From contig NZ_JAAKZI010000012.1 of assembly GCF_011045165.1 (NCBI RefSeq), positions 1-64,000 on the forward strand: a stretch of DNA of 64,000 nt. Direction: 5' to 3'. Origin of the DNA: Arthrobacter silviterrae. Lineage in GTDB: Bacteria; Actinomycetota; Actinomycetes; Actinomycetales; Micrococcaceae. Below, in pieces: positions 35,492-45,373 of this stretch (position 1 is the stretch's first letter; each line of letters starts with the position of its first letter). The translations under genes and the position numbers were made by a program. The notes below the pieces were generated by a model. That model saw nothing but the letters and a program-made list of their open reading frames with translations. It was not told where the DNA came from and did no database searches.

Positions 35492-36496
35492 ATGATCCAG
35501 ACTTTTCGGGCGCACGACGCCGTTGAACTCGCCGTCGTGGAACGCAGCGGCTTCGTGGAGTCCCGGCACCTGGGTTCCGCCGTCGTCCTGGCCGGGGACG
35601 GCTCGGTGGTCACGTCCCTGGGGGCCATTGATTCCCCCATCTACCCGCGCTCCAGCATCAAGCCGTTCCAGGCGCTGGCCGCCATGCAGTCCGGCGTGCC
35701 GCTGCGCGGGGCACAGGTGGCCGTGGCCGCCGGCAGCCACACGGGTTCGCGCGAGCACCTGGATGTGGTCGCCGGCATGCTCAAGGCTGCCGGCGTCACC
35801 GAAGCCCAGCTGGGGTGCCCGGCAGCCTGGCCACAGGATCGCGCGGCCCGGGCCTGGCTGGTCCGCAACGACAGCGGCCCGTCCAGGCTCGCCATGAACT
35901 GCTCCGGCAAGCATGCCGCCTTCCTGTGGGCGTGCTCGGAAAACGGCTGGGACACGGCCGGCTACCTGGAACCAAACCATCCCATGCAGCGGGCGGTGCG
36001 CTCGGTCGTGGAGGAATACACGGGCCAGCGGGTCCAGCACACGGGCGTGGACGGTTGCGGCGCCCCTGTCATGGCGGTGACGCTCAAGGGATTGGCCCGG
36101 GCGTTCACCACCCTGGCCAAGGCGCCGTCGGACCGCAACGCCAATGCCCGCGCCGCCACCATTGCAACGTCCATGCTGGATTACCCGTGGGCAGTGGAGG
36201 GCCGCGGCAGGCCCAACACCGTGGTCATGGAGGAACTGGGCGTGCTGGCCAAATTGGGCGCAGAAGGGGTCATCGCCATGGCCACCCCCACGGGCGCCAG
36301 CGTGGCCGTGAAGATGCTTGACGGCAACGGCCGCGCCGCAACCCTGGTGGCCCTGACGCTGCTGGCCGCCGCCGGCGCCCTGGACGTGCCCGACGTGGCC
36401 CAGGTGCTGTCCAAGGTGGTGCCGCCCGTCATGGGCGGAGGGCACCCGGCCGGCAGCCTGAGGCTGGGCCAGGCCGTCAGCGCCCTGCTGGACTAG
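35492..36496 (+). CDS. asparaginase, Rhizobium etli type
   Basis: A 334-residue member of the AnsA/PF06089 'asparaginase II' family, unrelated to the E. coli type. Marker segments are YPRSSIKPFQALAAMQSG, VAAGSHTGSREHLDVV, MNCSGKHAAFLWAC and GVDGCGAPVMAV, including the Ser-Lys and Cys residues that R. etli-type enzymes use. It hydrolyses L-asparagine to aspartate and ammonia in the cytoplasm; no signal peptide. Four bases separate it from the upstream lipoprotein gene. Its TAG stop sits in the first unit of a 13-bp tandem repeat. Confidence 0.9.
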   Translation: MIQTFRAHDAVELAVVERSGFVESRHLGSAVVLAGDGSVVTSLGAIDSPIYPRSSIKPFQALAAMQSGVPLRGAQVAVAAGSHTGSREHLDVVAGMLKAAGVTEAQLGCPAAWPQDRAARAWLVRNDSGPSRLAMNCSGKHAAFLWACSENGWDTAGYLEPNHPMQRAVRSVVEEYTGQRVQHTGVDGCGAPVMAVTLKGLARAFTTLAKAPSDRNANARAATIATSMLDYPWAVEGRGRPNTVVMEELGVLAKLGAEGVIAMATPTGASVAVKMLDGNGRAATLVALTLLAAAGALDVPDVAQVLSKVVPPVMGGGHPAGSLRLGQAVSALLD

Positions 36497-36608
36497 GCTG
36501 CCGGACTAGGTTGCCGGACTAGGCTGCCGGACTAGGCTGCCGGACTAGGCTGCCGGACTAGGCTGCCGGACTAGGCTGCCGGACTAGGCTGCCGGACTTG
36601 GCAGCCGA
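36493..36608 (+). repeat. 13-bp tandem repeat starting at the asparaginase stop codon
   Basis: Eight consecutive copies of CTAGGCTGCCGGA (36493-36596; the second has TT for CT), then a degenerate ninth (36597-36608). Each unit carries TAG, and because 13 is not a multiple of 3 the array stops all three forward frames. It fills the gap up to the ribosome binding site of the next gene. Confidence 0.97.
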
Positions 36609-36623
36609 TACGTAGGAGGAATT

Positions 36624-36977
36624 GTGGCATCCCGCCGCCGAGTGGACATAGCTGATGGCCAGGCCGCCCTGGCTGCATGGCAGCAGGGCGGCGTGCCGCG
36701 TGCCGTGCTGGCCACGGCCGTGCGCTACACGCTGGAGGAACTCTCCTTCCGTGTCCCCGGCAACTCCGTGGAAGTGCGCGTGCCGCCCTTTGGCGTCACG
36801 CAGTGCATCGCCGGGCCGCGCCACACCCGCGGCACCCCGCCCAACGTGGTGGAGTGCGACGCCGACACCTGGCTTGCGCTGGTGACCGGCCGGACCAGCT
36901 GGGGTGCCGCCGTCGAACACGCCCTGGTGGCCGCCTCAGGACTGCGGGCGGACCTCTCAGGGGTGCTTCCACTCTAA
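36624..36977 (+). CDS. sterol carrier family protein
   Basis: A 117-residue protein matching the small actinobacterial 'sterol carrier family' proteins (SCP-like/MDMPI C-terminal fold). It starts at a GTG (36624) 5 nt after TAGGAGGA. The core reads [40 protein letters not shown] and [15 protein letters not shown], the last being the family's most constant block. Function is unknown; such domains bind lipids or mycothiol-like thiols in larger enzymes. It precedes a small membrane protein and purF on the same strand. Confidence 0.82.
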   Translation: MASRRRVDIADGQAALAAWQQGGVPRAVLATAVRYTLEELSFRVPGNSVEVRVPPFGVTQCIAGPRHTRGTPPNVVECDADTWLALVTGRTSWGAAVEHALVAASGLRADLSGVLPL

Positions 36978-36983
36978 GGCGGG

Positions 36984-36989
36984 TACCCT
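36984..36989 (+). promoter_or_regulatory. leaderless -10 element of the small membrane protein gene
   Basis: TACCCT lies 7 nt before the ATG at 36997, with no ribosome binding site. Confidence 0.45.
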
Positions 36990-36996
36990 GTTAAGC

Positions 36997-37338
36997 ATGA
37001 CTTCCCAGCCTGCCGACCCTTCATCCGACGCCGCCCGGACGCCCCCTGAACGGCGCCGCGTGCAGCTGCGCCGGGCACCCAAGTACGTTCCGTTCCTGAT
37101 TGCGGGGGCCCTGGTGGGCGTGGTGGTGGCCGGCATTCTCACACTCATCTCCCCCGGCATCGAAAACTTCGATCCGAGCAGCATTTTTGGCTTCTTCGCC
37201 GTCCTGCTGGTCCTGCCGGGAGCCGGACTGGGAGCGGTGGTGGCCCTGGTCATCGACAGGCGGAGCCTGCGGCACTCCCTCACAGCAGTGGTGGAATCCG
37301 TCCCCGAGCACGACGACGGCAGCCCGGCCTCCGCGTAA
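36997..37338 (+). CDS. small two-helix membrane protein
   Basis: A 113-residue protein: a polar, basic N-terminus (PPERRRVQLRRAPKYV), helix 1 (PFLIAGALVGVVVAGILTLI), a short loop, helix 2 (FFAVLLVLPGAGLGAVVALV) and an acidic tail. The ATG is chosen by its position 7 nt after a -10 hexamer. Proteins of this size and layout are common next to purF in Micrococcaceae, but their function is unknown. The last 80 nt before purF contain GC-rich GGAGGCCCTG-like direct repeats. Confidence 0.75.
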   Translation: MTSQPADPSSDAARTPPERRRVQLRRAPKYVPFLIAGALVGVVVAGILTLISPGIENFDPSSIFGFFAVLLVLPGAGLGAVVALVIDRRSLRHSLTAVVESVPEHDDGSPASA

Positions 37339-37421
37339 CGCCCGGCGCTTTGCCGGAGGTCCGGCTGGAGGCCCTGCTGGAGGCCCTGTTAGAGGCCCGC
37401 GCCATTACATGAGATAATTTT

Positions 37422-38993
37422 ATGGTGGCACGCGGAGACGGAAAACTTTCCCATGATCTTTTACCCGGCGAGAAGGGCCCTCAGGACGCTTGCGGCGTCC
37501 TGGGCATCTGGGCACCCGGCGAAGAGGTTGCAAAACTAACGTATTACGGGCTGTATTCGCTGCAGCACCGCGGCCAGGAGTCGGCGGGCATCGCGACCAG
37601 CGACGGCAAGCGGATCAGTGTGTACAAGGACATGGGGCTCGTGTCCCAGGTCTTTGACGAACCCACGCTGAACACCCTGACCGGGCACATGGCCGTGGGC
37701 CACTGCCGGTATTCCACCACGGGGGCCGCGAATTGGGCCAATGCCCAGCCCACCCTTGGCGCCACCAGCACCGGCACCGTGGCCTTGGCGCACAACGGAA
37801 ACCTGACCAACTCCGCCGAACTCCATGAGATGGTGATTGCCAAGTACGGCGTCCCCACCTCTGGCGAAATGGCGCAGGGCAACACCACCGACACGGCACT
37901 GGTCACCACACTGCTCCAGGGCGAGGACGGCCGCTCCCTGGAAGAGACGGCCATGGAGCTGCTGCCCAAGGTGCACGGCGCCTTCTGCTTCGTTTTCATG
38001 GATGAACACACCCTCTACGCCGCCCGCGACCCGCACGGCGTGCGCCCGCTGGTGCTGGGCCGGCTGGAATCAGGCTGGGTGGTTGCCTCCGAAGGTGCCG
38101 CCCTGGCCACCATGGGTGCCAGCTTCATCCGCGAAATTGAGCCCGGGGAATTCATCGCCATTGACGAGGACGGCGTGCGCACGCAGCGCTTCGCCCCGGC
38201 CACCCCCGCCGGCTGCGTCTTTGAGTACGTCTACCTGGCCCGCCCGGACGCCACCATCGCCGGGCGCTCCGTGTACGAATCCCGCGTGGAAATGGGCCGC
38301 CAGCTGGCCCGTGAAAACCACGCCGACGCCGACCTGGTCATCCCGGTACCCGAATCCGGCACCCCGGCGGCCATCGGCTATGCCGAGGAGTCTGGCATTC
38401 CGTTTGCCCACGGTTTCGTCAAAAACGCCTATGTGGGCCGAACATTCATCCAGCCCAGCGAAACCCTGCGCAAGCTGGGTATCAAGCTGAAGCTGAACGC
38501 CCTGGAATCCGTCATCCGCGGCAAGCGCATTGTGGTGGTGGACGATTCAATCGTTCGCGGCAATACGCAGCGGGCCGTGGTGCGGATGCTCAAGGAGGCC
38601 GGCGCCGCCGAGGTCCACGTCAAGATTTCTTCCCCGCCCGTCCGGTGGCCATGCTTCTACGGCATTGATTTTGCCTCCCGCGCAGAACTGATTGCCAACG
38701 GAGCCGCCGTTGCTGAGATCGGCAAGTCAATTGGTGCCGATTCCCTCGCCTACATTTCCGAGGATGGCATGATCAATGCCACCCTCCAGCCGCGCGAACG
38801 GTTGTGCACGGCCTGCTTCACGGGCACCTATCCCATTGAGCTGCCCTCCAGTGACAGGCTGGGCAAGAACTTGCTGGAGCGCACCCAGGCCGGCGACAAT
38901 ACCACCTCCACCGGCTGCGACCCGGGTCCCGACGCGGAACTGGAAACCCTCCTCACCGACCAAGACCGCGCCGCCGCCGCAGACGGTTCATAA
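37422..38993 (+). CDS. purF: amidophosphoribosyltransferase
   Basis: A 523-residue PurF, the first committed step of purine synthesis (PRPP plus glutamine to phosphoribosylamine). The N-terminal segment of 23 residues precedes Cys24 in DACGVLGIW, the Ntn nucleophile exposed after processing. The glutaminase domain (HRGQESAGIA, HNGNLTN) is followed by the phosphoribosyl domain with PRPP loop VVVDDSIVRGNT. The four-cysteine pattern of the Bacillus-type enzyme is partly visible (LCTACFTG and STGCDPG). purM follows 12 nt downstream. Confidence 0.96.
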   Translation: MVARGDGKLSHDLLPGEKGPQDACGVLGIWAPGEEVAKLTYYGLYSLQHRGQESAGIATSDGKRISVYKDMGLVSQVFDEPTLNTLTGHMAVGHCRYSTTGAANWANAQPTLGATSTGTVALAHNGNLTNSAELHEMVIAKYGVPTSGEMAQGNTTDTALVTTLLQGEDGRSLEETAMELLPKVHGAFCFVFMDEHTLYAARDPHGVRPLVLGRLESGWVVASEGAALATMGASFIREIEPGEFIAIDEDGVRTQRFAPATPAGCVFEYVYLARPDATIAGRSVYESRVEMGRQLARENHADADLVIPVPESGTPAAIGYAEESGIPFAHGFVKNAYVGRTFIQPSETLRKLGIKLKLNALESVIRGKRIVVVDDSIVRGNTQRAVVRMLKEAGAAEVHVKISSPPVRWPCFYGIDFASRAELIANGAAVAEIGKSIGADSLAYISEDGMINATLQPRERLCTACFTGTYPIELPSSDRLGKNLLERTQAGDNTTSTGCDPGPDAELETLLTDQDRAAAADGS

Positions 38994-39005
38994 GAAAGAG
39001 ACGCC

Positions 39006-40151
39006 ATGACCAACGCCTCCCAGGAATCCCCCACTGCCATCACCTACGCCAGCGCCGGTGTTGACACCGAGGCCGGGGACCGCGCCGTCGAACTCATGAA
39101 GGAGGCCGTCAAGGCCACCCACGGCCCGTCAGTGGTGGGCGGCTTCGGCGGCTTCGCCGGGCTGTACGACGTCTCCAAGCTGCTGAGCTACAAGAAGCCT
39201 TACCTGGCCACCTCCACGGACGGCGTCGGCACCAAGGTGGCCATCGCCCAGGCCATGGACATCCACGACACCATCGGCTACGACTTGGTGGGCATGGTCG
39301 TGGATGACATCGTGGTGGTCGGCGCCGAGCCCCTGTTCATGACCGACTACATCGCCACCGGCAAGGTGGTCCCGGAGCGGATCGCCGACATCGTCCGCGG
39401 CATCGCAGGCGCCTGCAAGGTGGCCGGCACCGCGCTGGTGGGCGGCGAAACCGCCGAACACCCCGGCCTGCTGGCACCTGACGAGTATGACGTGGCCGGC
39501 GCCTGCACCGGGGTGGTCGAGGCAGACCTGCTGCTGGGGCCTGAGCGCGTGCGCGCCGGGGACGTCATCATCGGCATGGCCTCCTCCGGCTTGCACTCCA
39601 ACGGCTACTCCCTGGTGCGCCGCGTCATCAACCACGCCGGCTGGGCCCTGGACCGCCAAGTCTCCGAATTTGGCCGGACGCTGGGCGAGGAGCTCCTGGA
39701 GCCCACGCGCGTCTACGCTGCCGACTGCCTGGACCTGGCCCGCTTCCTGCCCGTCACCGCAGAGAAGGCAGTGCACGGCTTCAGCCATGTCACCGGTGGC
39801 GGCCTCGCAGCGAACCTGGCCCGCGTGCTGCCGCAGGGCCTGGTGGGCACGGTTGACCGTTCCACCTGGAGCCTGCCGGCCATCTTCACGCTCGTGTCGC
39901 AGCTGGGCAATGTGCCGCTGGCAGACTTGGAGCGCACGCTGAACCTGGGTGTCGGAATGGTGGCCGTGGTTTCCGCCGACGCCGCCGATTCCGCCCTGGC
40001 AAGGCTGAATTCGCGCGGCCTGCCGTCGTGGGTCATGGGCACTGTCACGGCCGAGGCAAGCGAAGCCGACCGGTCCGGGACCGACTACACGCAGGGCGCG
40101 AAGGGTGTTGACGGCGGCGCCGTCCGCCTGGTGGGCAGCTACGCGGTGTAG
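39006..40151 (+). CDS. purM: phosphoribosylformylglycinamidine cyclo-ligase
   Basis: A 381-residue AIR synthetase, step 5 of purine synthesis. It has the N-terminal ITYASAGVDTEAGDRAVELM, the ATP-binding YLATSTDGVGTKVAIAQ, the Mg-binding GMVVDDIVVVGAEPLFMTDY and FSHVTGGGLAANLARVLP. The gene is cotranscribed with purF (12-nt gap with an AAGAGA site) and ends at a strong hairpin. Confidence 0.96.
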   Translation: MTNASQESPTAITYASAGVDTEAGDRAVELMKEAVKATHGPSVVGGFGGFAGLYDVSKLLSYKKPYLATSTDGVGTKVAIAQAMDIHDTIGYDLVGMVVDDIVVVGAEPLFMTDYIATGKVVPERIADIVRGIAGACKVAGTALVGGETAEHPGLLAPDEYDVAGACTGVVEADLLLGPERVRAGDVIIGMASSGLHSNGYSLVRRVINHAGWALDRQVSEFGRTLGEELLEPTRVYAADCLDLARFLPVTAEKAVHGFSHVTGGGLAANLARVLPQGLVGTVDRSTWSLPAIFTLVSQLGNVPLADLERTLNLGVGMVAVVSADAADSALARLNSRGLPSWVMGTVTAEASEADRSGTDYTQGAKGVDGGAVRLVGSYAV

Positions 40152-40162
40152 TCCCCAGACAG

Positions 40163-40231
40163 AAATTGCCGCCGTTCCCGCATTTTGCCACCGCTACACA
40201 GGTGGCAAAATGCGGGAACGGCGGCATTTTT
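40163..40231. terminator. 26-bp perfect hairpin, bidirectional terminator
   Basis: 40167-40192 is the exact reverse complement of 40201-40226, loop GCTACACA, flanked by AAA on the left and TTTTT on the right. It lies between convergent purM and the DUF3073 gene and could end both. Confidence 0.85.
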
Positions 40232-40316
40232 GTGGGACAACAAAATCCCCACACGTCGCCTCAGCTAACTTGCTGTGCGTCGTGCAGGGTTTGTTGCCTA
40301 TGGCGACTAAGCGGTC

Positions 40317-40547
40317 CTAACCGATGCGGCGGGAGTCCACTTCGTCGTCGTCCTCAAACTGATCCGCATATTTGTCTTCATATGCCGAGTAGTCCGGCTC
40401 TGCGGGGATCTCACTGTGATGGCTCGGGGCTCGCCGAGTAGTCGCACCGAGCTCTTTTTGCAGAGCGGAATAGTCAGTGTTCGGGGAATAGTACTTGATA
40501 TCCCGAGCCTGCTTGGTTGCCTTCGCCTTTTGACGGCCGCGCCCCAT
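40317..40547 (-). CDS. DUF3073 family protein
   Basis: A 76-residue protein with the signature N-terminus MGRGRQKAKATKQARDIKYY and SPNTDYSALQKEL of DUF3073, a small, basic-then-acidic family found almost only in actinobacteria. The C-terminus is acidic (DEDKYADQFEDDDEVD-like). An AAAGGGGG ribosome site precedes the ATG. No function is established; the basic N-terminus suggests nucleic acid or ribosome binding. Confidence 0.9.
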   Translation of the reverse strand: MGRGRQKAKATKQARDIKYYSPNTDYSALQKELGATTRRAPSHHSEIPAEPDYSAYEDKYADQFEDDDEVDSRRIG

Positions 40548-40885
40548 GGCGTGACCCCCTTTTTACACTTGGACCGGAGGTGGTCGCTCGGGCTGAGAGC
40601 GAGGCTCCGGAATATTCGGTCAATTTGTCGTACTCCTAGATTACATGAGTTCTGCGCCAACCGTTCCCGCCCATGGGGTCTTCTCCCCATCGTGAAGTGG
40701 ACATTTTCCATCGGTTGGCCGCAAATGTTCGGTAGAGTCACTCGCATGGGGAGTTTTTTCCCGCAGGGGAAGCGCGGCACACGCTGTGAAGTCCGTCCGC
40801 GGCCGGTTCGCGGACAAGGTCATTTTCCTTATTTCAGGCAAAAACAGGTGCCACAGACTGGTGCAGCAGGGAAGGCAAGTTCTCA
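40548..40885. other. divergent promoter region between DUF3073 and the septum-formation gene
   Basis: 338 nt without a convincing gene. A TTGACC on the minus strand (40622-40617) and TAGAGT on the plus strand (about 40732-40737) are possible promoter elements; neither has a good partner at the right spacing. Short frames here lack codon bias. Confidence 0.45.
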
Positions 40886-42622
40886 ATGAGCGATCACGAC
40901 AATTCTCACGACCAGGTACCGGAGGAGAATCCGTCCGCAAATCCCGGCCCGGACATTCCCGACGTCGACTTTGAATTTGCCGAACCGCAGCTGGGTCCTG
41001 CCGAGATCAGCCCGGATGTTGCCGAAAGTGTGAACCTGGACGAGGTTGAGGCCGAAGCTGCCAGGGTGGCCCGCGAGGCTGAGAGCTCTGCCGAGCTGCC
41101 GGCGTCGGAGGTTGTTCCCCCCATTCCGGACTCCCGACTGGATTTTCGGCACCAGGACGGCCAGGCAGCTGGCGAGTCTTCCGAGGTGGATGAGTCCACC
41201 GTACTGCGCACCGATTTCACCAAGGCACCCGTCGCGAACAATCCCTGGACCGCGCCCGCCCAGCCCACCGCGCCACCGGCTTCCTCCCAGCTTTCCAACG
41301 CGGACGACGCCGGCCAGCCGCCTGCCGCTGCCGGGTCACCTGTTGCCGAGGTGCCCGTCGCTGACAAGCCGATTGCCCAGGCGCCGGTTGCCGAGGTGCC
41401 CGCCCAGAATGAGGCCGACAAGGAAACGCTGATCCGCCCCGTCCCGCCCGCAGTGGCTCCCGGTGCGCCTGCTGCCCCCGCAGCCGCCCCTCACATTGGC
41501 CGCGGAATCGACGACGGCTCGGGCTGGCGCCGCCCGGAAACGCCCTGGCAGCAGTCCGCCACGCCGTGGCAGCCCAAGGCCAACTCCTGGCAGTCACCCG
41601 GACAGGTTGCGCAGGGTGCCGCGGATGCAGCAGCTGCCGCGGCGGCTTCAGCGTCAGCCAATGGAGAAAGCCAGGCTCCGGGACAGCCGCCCGCCGGCGC
41701 TCCAAGCCAGCCACCCTATGGGCAGCAGCCCTGGCCACCCCATGGACAACAGCCGCCCGCCCAGCAACCATATGGGCAGCAACCCCAGGGGCAACAACAG
41801 CCGTCCGCCCCATCCGGCAGCCACGCCCCATACGGCGCCCCCATGCAGCACGGAACCCCGAATGCCGGTGGACCAAACTATGCGGCACCGAATTATGGCG
41901 CATCCGGCCAGCAGGCATCCGGCCAGCAGGCAGGATTTCCCCCTGTTCCCCCCGTTCCCGGCCAGCCCGGACAGCCCGGTGCCCCGTGGCAGGGCGTTCC
42001 CGGCCAGCAGCCCGGCGGCACTCAGGGTTTCCCGGGAGGCCCCGGCGGGACGGGTTCGCCGGATGGCAGGAAGAAGCTGTTCATCATCCTCGGTGCGGTG
42101 CTTGTCGCCGTCGTGCTGGTGGTCCTGCTGGTGTGGATGGTGTTCAGCCTGTTGCTGGGCAGCACAAAGGCCGGCGACATCACACCACAGCCGGTCCAGA
42201 CGTCGGCCGCTGCGGACAACTCCAACGCCGACGCGTCGCCGTCGGCCGCAAGCAGCGATGGGGACGTTATCGTGGCGCAGGCATCGTCGCTGGACTGGCT
42301 CGACGGTGATTGCCTTCGCGGCTTCAACGGGATTGAAAAGTCCGCTGACGTGGTGCTGTGCAGCAGCCCGCATTCCGCCCAGGTGGTTGCGTCCTACGAG
42401 TACCCGATGGCGGACAGTTTCCCCGGTGACGACACCGTCAAGGCCAAGGCCACCGAGGTTTGCAAAAACGCCCCGGTGACCACCGCCGCCAAGAACTACA
42501 AGGGACTGAAGTCATACAGCGCCTACCCAACCTCGGGCTCGTGGGATGGCGGGGACCGCCGCGTCCAATGCATCGCGGTGGACCCGACAGGCGACAACAT
42601 CAAGACCACTCTGGTCAATTAG
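40886..42622 (+). CDS. septum formation family membrane protein
   Basis: A 578-residue type II membrane protein. The first 390 residues are cytoplasmic and disordered: acidic first, then rich in Pro, Gln, Ala and Gly with repeats such as PYGQQPWPPHGQQ. One transmembrane helix (about 396-420, KLFIILGAVLVAVVLVVLLV) precedes an extracellular domain with paired cysteines (DGDCLRGF, VVLCSSPHS, TEVCKNAP, RVQCIAV), matching the Septum_form family. Such proteins are placed at division sites by homology only. GGGAAGG lies about 10 nt before the ATG. Confidence 0.82.
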   Translation: MSDHDNSHDQVPEENPSANPGPDIPDVDFEFAEPQLGPAEISPDVAESVNLDEVEAEAARVAREAESSAELPASEVVPPIPDSRLDFRHQDGQAAGESSEVDESTVLRTDFTKAPVANNPWTAPAQPTAPPASSQLSNADDAGQPPAAAGSPVAEVPVADKPIAQAPVAEVPAQNEADKETLIRPVPPAVAPGAPAAPAAAPHIGRGIDDGSGWRRPETPWQQSATPWQPKANSWQSPGQVAQGAADAAAAAAASASANGESQAPGQPPAGAPSQPPYGQQPWPPHGQQPPAQQPYGQQPQGQQQPSAPSGSHAPYGAPMQHGTPNAGGPNYAAPNYGASGQQASGQQAGFPPVPPVPGQPGQPGAPWQGVPGQQPGGTQGFPGGPGGTGSPDGRKKLFIILGAVLVAVVLVVLLVWMVFSLLLGSTKAGDITPQPVQTSAAADNSNADASPSAASSDGDVIVAQASSLDWLDGDCLRGFNGIEKSADVVLCSSPHSAQVVASYEYPMADSFPGDDTVKAKATEVCKNAPVTTAAKNYKGLKSYSAYPTSGSWDGGDRRVQCIAVDPTGDNIKTTLVN

Positions 42623-42639
42623 TCCGGCCGGCCCCGGCC

Positions 42640-45258
42640 CTACTTGCGGCGGACGGTCAGGCCCGATTCGCCTTGGGGGACCTCGTCCATGGTGAGCTCG
42701 TCAAAGTCCGTGGCCGTGTCCACCAGGACAGTGTCGCCGTCCGTGATGGTGCCCGAAAGCAGTTCCCGGGCCAGGCTGTCACCAATTTGCCGCTGGACCA
42801 GCCGGCGCAGGGGCCTGGCGCCGTAGGCGGGGTCGTAGCCGCTCAGCGCGAGCCAGGCCTTGGCGGAATCGGTGACCTCCAGGGTCAGCCGGCGCCCGGC
42901 CAGGCGGGCGGCGAGCGACTGCACCGCCAGCTCAACGATCCGGGACAGCTCCTCCACGCTCAACGCGTCGAACATGACAATTTCGTCGAGCCGGTTCAGG
43001 AATTCGGGCTTGAACGACGCCTCCACGATGGACATGACAGCCTTGTGCTTCTCATCATCCGTCAGTGACGGGTCCACCAGGAACTGGGAGCCCAGGTTGG
43101 AGGTGAGGACCACAATGACGTTGCGGAAGTCCACGGTGCGGCCCTGACCGTCGGTGAGGCGGCCGTCGTCGAACACCTGGAGCAGGATGTCAAAGACCTC
43201 CGGGTGGGCCTTCTCCACCTCGTCCAGCAGCACCACGGAGTAGGGCCGGCGGCGCACGGCCTCGGTCAGCTGCCCGCCCTCGTCATAGCCCACATATCCG
43301 GGAGGGGCACCGACCAGGCGCGACACGGAGTGCTTCTCGGAGTACTCGCTCATGTCGATGCGGATCATGGCGCGTTCGTCGTCGAAGAGGAAGTCGGCGA
43401 GCGCCTTGGCGAGCTCCGTCTTGCCCACCCCGGTGGGGCCCAGGAACAGGAAGGAGCCTGTTGGGCGGTCGGGGTCGCTGATGCCGGCGCGGGCGCGGCG
43501 GACGGCGTCGGACACGGCCGCCACGGCCTTGGTCTGGCCGATCAGGCGGGCGCCGATCACCTGCTCCATGTGCAGCAGCTTCTGGCTTTCGCCCTGCAGC
43601 ATGCGCCCGGCCGGGATGCCGGTCCAGGCGGAGATGACCTCGGCGATGTCGTCCGCGGTGACTTCCTCGGCCACCATGAGGTCCTTCTTTTCTGTTTGCT
43701 CCTCGGCAGCGGCAGCGTCCAGTTCGTGCTGGAGCGCGGGCAGTTCGCCGTAGAGGATGCGTGAGGCCAGTTCCAGGTCGCCGTCGCGCTGGGCCTTGTC
43801 GGCCACGGACCGGCGCTCATCCAGCTTTGCCTTGAGCTCGCCCACGCGGTTCAGGCCGGCCTTTTCGGCTTCCCAGCGGGCATTCAGGCCGGCCAGCTCC
43901 TCCTTCTTGTCCGCCATGTCGGCACGCAGGGCCTCCAGCCGTTCGGCCGAGGCCTCGTCGCTTTCACCGGACAGTGCCAGTTCTTCCATGGTCAGCCGGT
44001 CCACTGCGCGGCGCAGCTGGTCGATCTCCTCCGGCGCCGAGTCAATCTCCATGCGCAGGCGGGACGCGGCCTCATCCACCAGGTCAATCGCCTTGTCAGG
44101 CAGCCGGCGGCCGCTGATGTAGCGGTCGGACAGCGTCGCGGCGGCCACCAGTGCGGAGTCGGCGATCTGGACCTTGTGGTGGGCCTCGTAACGTTCCTTG
44201 AGGCCGCGCAGGATGCCGATGGTGTCATCGACGCTGGGCTCGCCCACGTAGACCTGCTGGAAGCGGCGCTCGAGGGCAGGGTCCTTTTCAATGTTTTCGC
44301 GGTATTCATCCAGCGTGGTGGCGCCGATCAGGCGCAGCTCACCCCGGGCCAGCATGGGTTTGAGCATGTTGCCGGCGTCCATCGATCCCTCGGAGGCACC
44401 GGCGCCCACCACGGTGTGCAGCTCGTCGATGAACGTGACAATCTGCCCGTCGGAGGCCTTGATTTCCTCCAGGACGGCCTTGAGCCGCTCCTCAAATTCG
44501 CCGCGGTACTTGGCCCCCGCCACCATGGATGCCAGGTCCAGGCTGATGAGCGACTTTCCGCGCAGGGATTCGGGCACGTCCCCGGCCACCATGCGTTGGG
44601 CCAGGCCTTCGACCACGGCGGTCTTGCCCACCCCGGGATCCCCGATGAGCACAGGGTTGTTTTTGGTGCGGCGGCTGAGAACCTGGATGACGCGGCGGAT
44701 TTCGGCGTCCCGGCCGATCACGGGGTCCAGCTTGCCGGAGCGGGCCACGGCCGTCATGTCAACGCCAAACTTTTCCAGCGCCTGGAAGGTGTTTTCGGGA
44801 TCCGGCGTGGTGACCTTGCCGTCCCCGCGCACCATGGGCAGGGCAGCATCCAGCGCGGCCCGGGTTGCACCTGCCTGGTGCAGGGCACTTCCCGTTGCGC
44901 CGGCGTCGTTCGCCAGGCCCAGCAGCAGGTGTTCGGTGGAGACGTAACTGTCCCCCATGCCCTCGGCGGCCTGCTGGGCCGCCTGGACGGCGAGCAGGGT
45001 GTTGCGGCTGAGCTGGGCCTGTGCCACGGAGGTGCCGGACGACGACGGCAGGTGCCGGATGGCGGTGCTGGCGGCGACACTGACCACGTCGGGGTCGATG
45101 CCGGCGGCCTTCAGCAGCGCCACGGCCACGCCCTGGCGCTGGTCCATGAGCGCCTTGAGCAGGTGGGCCGGTTCCACGGTGGGGTTGCCGGCGGTGGAGG
45201 CATTCATGGCGGCGGCAGAAAGAGCCTCCTGGCTCTTAGTGGTGAATTTCGCGTCCAA
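42640..45258 (-). CDS. clpB: ATP-dependent chaperone ClpB
   Basis: A full-length (about 872-residue) disaggregase. The Clp N-terminal repeats are followed by AAA domain 1 (Walker A GDPGVGKT), the M-domain coiled coil, and AAA domain 2 (Walker A GPTGVGKT, arginine-finger/sensor region to the C-terminus). It rescues aggregated proteins with DnaK. The TTG at 45258 is preferred: it gives the family N-terminus [13 protein letters not shown] and has AAAGGA 6 nt upstream, whereas the ATG at 45273 adds five residues and lacks a ribosome site. A HAIR-like operator lies 43 nt upstream. Confidence 0.95.
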   Translation of the reverse strand: MDAKFTTKSQEALSAAAMNASTAGNPTVEPAHLLKALMDQRQGVAVALLKAAGIDPDVVSVAASTAIRHLPSSSGTSVAQAQLSRNTLLAVQAAQQAAEGMGDSYVSTEHLLLGLANDAGATGSALHQAGATRAALDAALPMVRGDGKVTTPDPENTFQALEKFGVDMTAVARSGKLDPVIGRDAEIRRVIQVLSRRTKNNPVLIGDPGVGKTAVVEGLAQRMVAGDVPESLRGKSLISLDLASMVAGAKYRGEFEERLKAVLEEIKASDGQIVTFIDELHTVVGAGASEGSMDAGNMLKPMLARGELRLIGATTLDEYRENIEKDPALERRFQQVYVGEPSVDDTIGILRGLKERYEAHHKVQIADSALVAAATLSDRYISGRRLPDKAIDLVDEAASRLRMEIDSAPEEIDQLRRAVDRLTMEELALSGESDEASAERLEALRADMADKKEELAGLNARWEAEKAGLNRVGELKAKLDERRSVADKAQRDGDLELASRILYGELPALQHELDAAAAEEQTEKKDLMVAEEVTADDIAEVISAWTGIPAGRMLQGESQKLLHMEQVIGARLIGQTKAVAAVSDAVRRARAGISDPDRPTGSFLFLGPTGVGKTELAKALADFLFDDERAMIRIDMSEYSEKHSVSRLVGAPPGYVGYDEGGQLTEAVRRRPYSVVLLDEVEKAHPEVFDILLQVFDDGRLTDGQGRTVDFRNVIVVLTSNLGSQFLVDPSLTDDEKHKAVMSIVEASFKPEFLNRLDEIVMFDALSVEELSRIVELAVQSLAARLAGRRLTLEVTDSAKAWLALSGYDPAYGARPLRRLVQRQIGDSLARELLSGTITDGDTVLVDTATDFDELTMDEVPQGESGLTVRRK

Positions 45259-45300
45259 GAGGGGTCCTTTCATCGGGTTGGTGTGGCGCGTCGTGTGTTC

Positions 45301-45325
45301 AAGTTGAGTCTACTACGCTCAACTT
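45301..45325 (-). promoter_or_regulatory. HAIR-like HspR operator before clpB
   Basis: GTTGAGT-N7-GCTCAAC (45303-45323) within perfect 8-bp arms AAGTTGAG/CTCAACTT. The HspR consensus is CTTGAGT-N7-ACTCAAG, so spacing and core match with changes at symmetric positions. clpB is a classical HspR target. Confidence 0.8.
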
Positions 45326-45373
45326 TCGCCCGGCGTGTTTCGCGGGATAATTCTTCCCACGGCGAAACGGGCC

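Noticed and set aside
36493-36608. CRISPR or coding repeat
   Set aside because: Units are directly adjacent without spacers and each has a stop codon.
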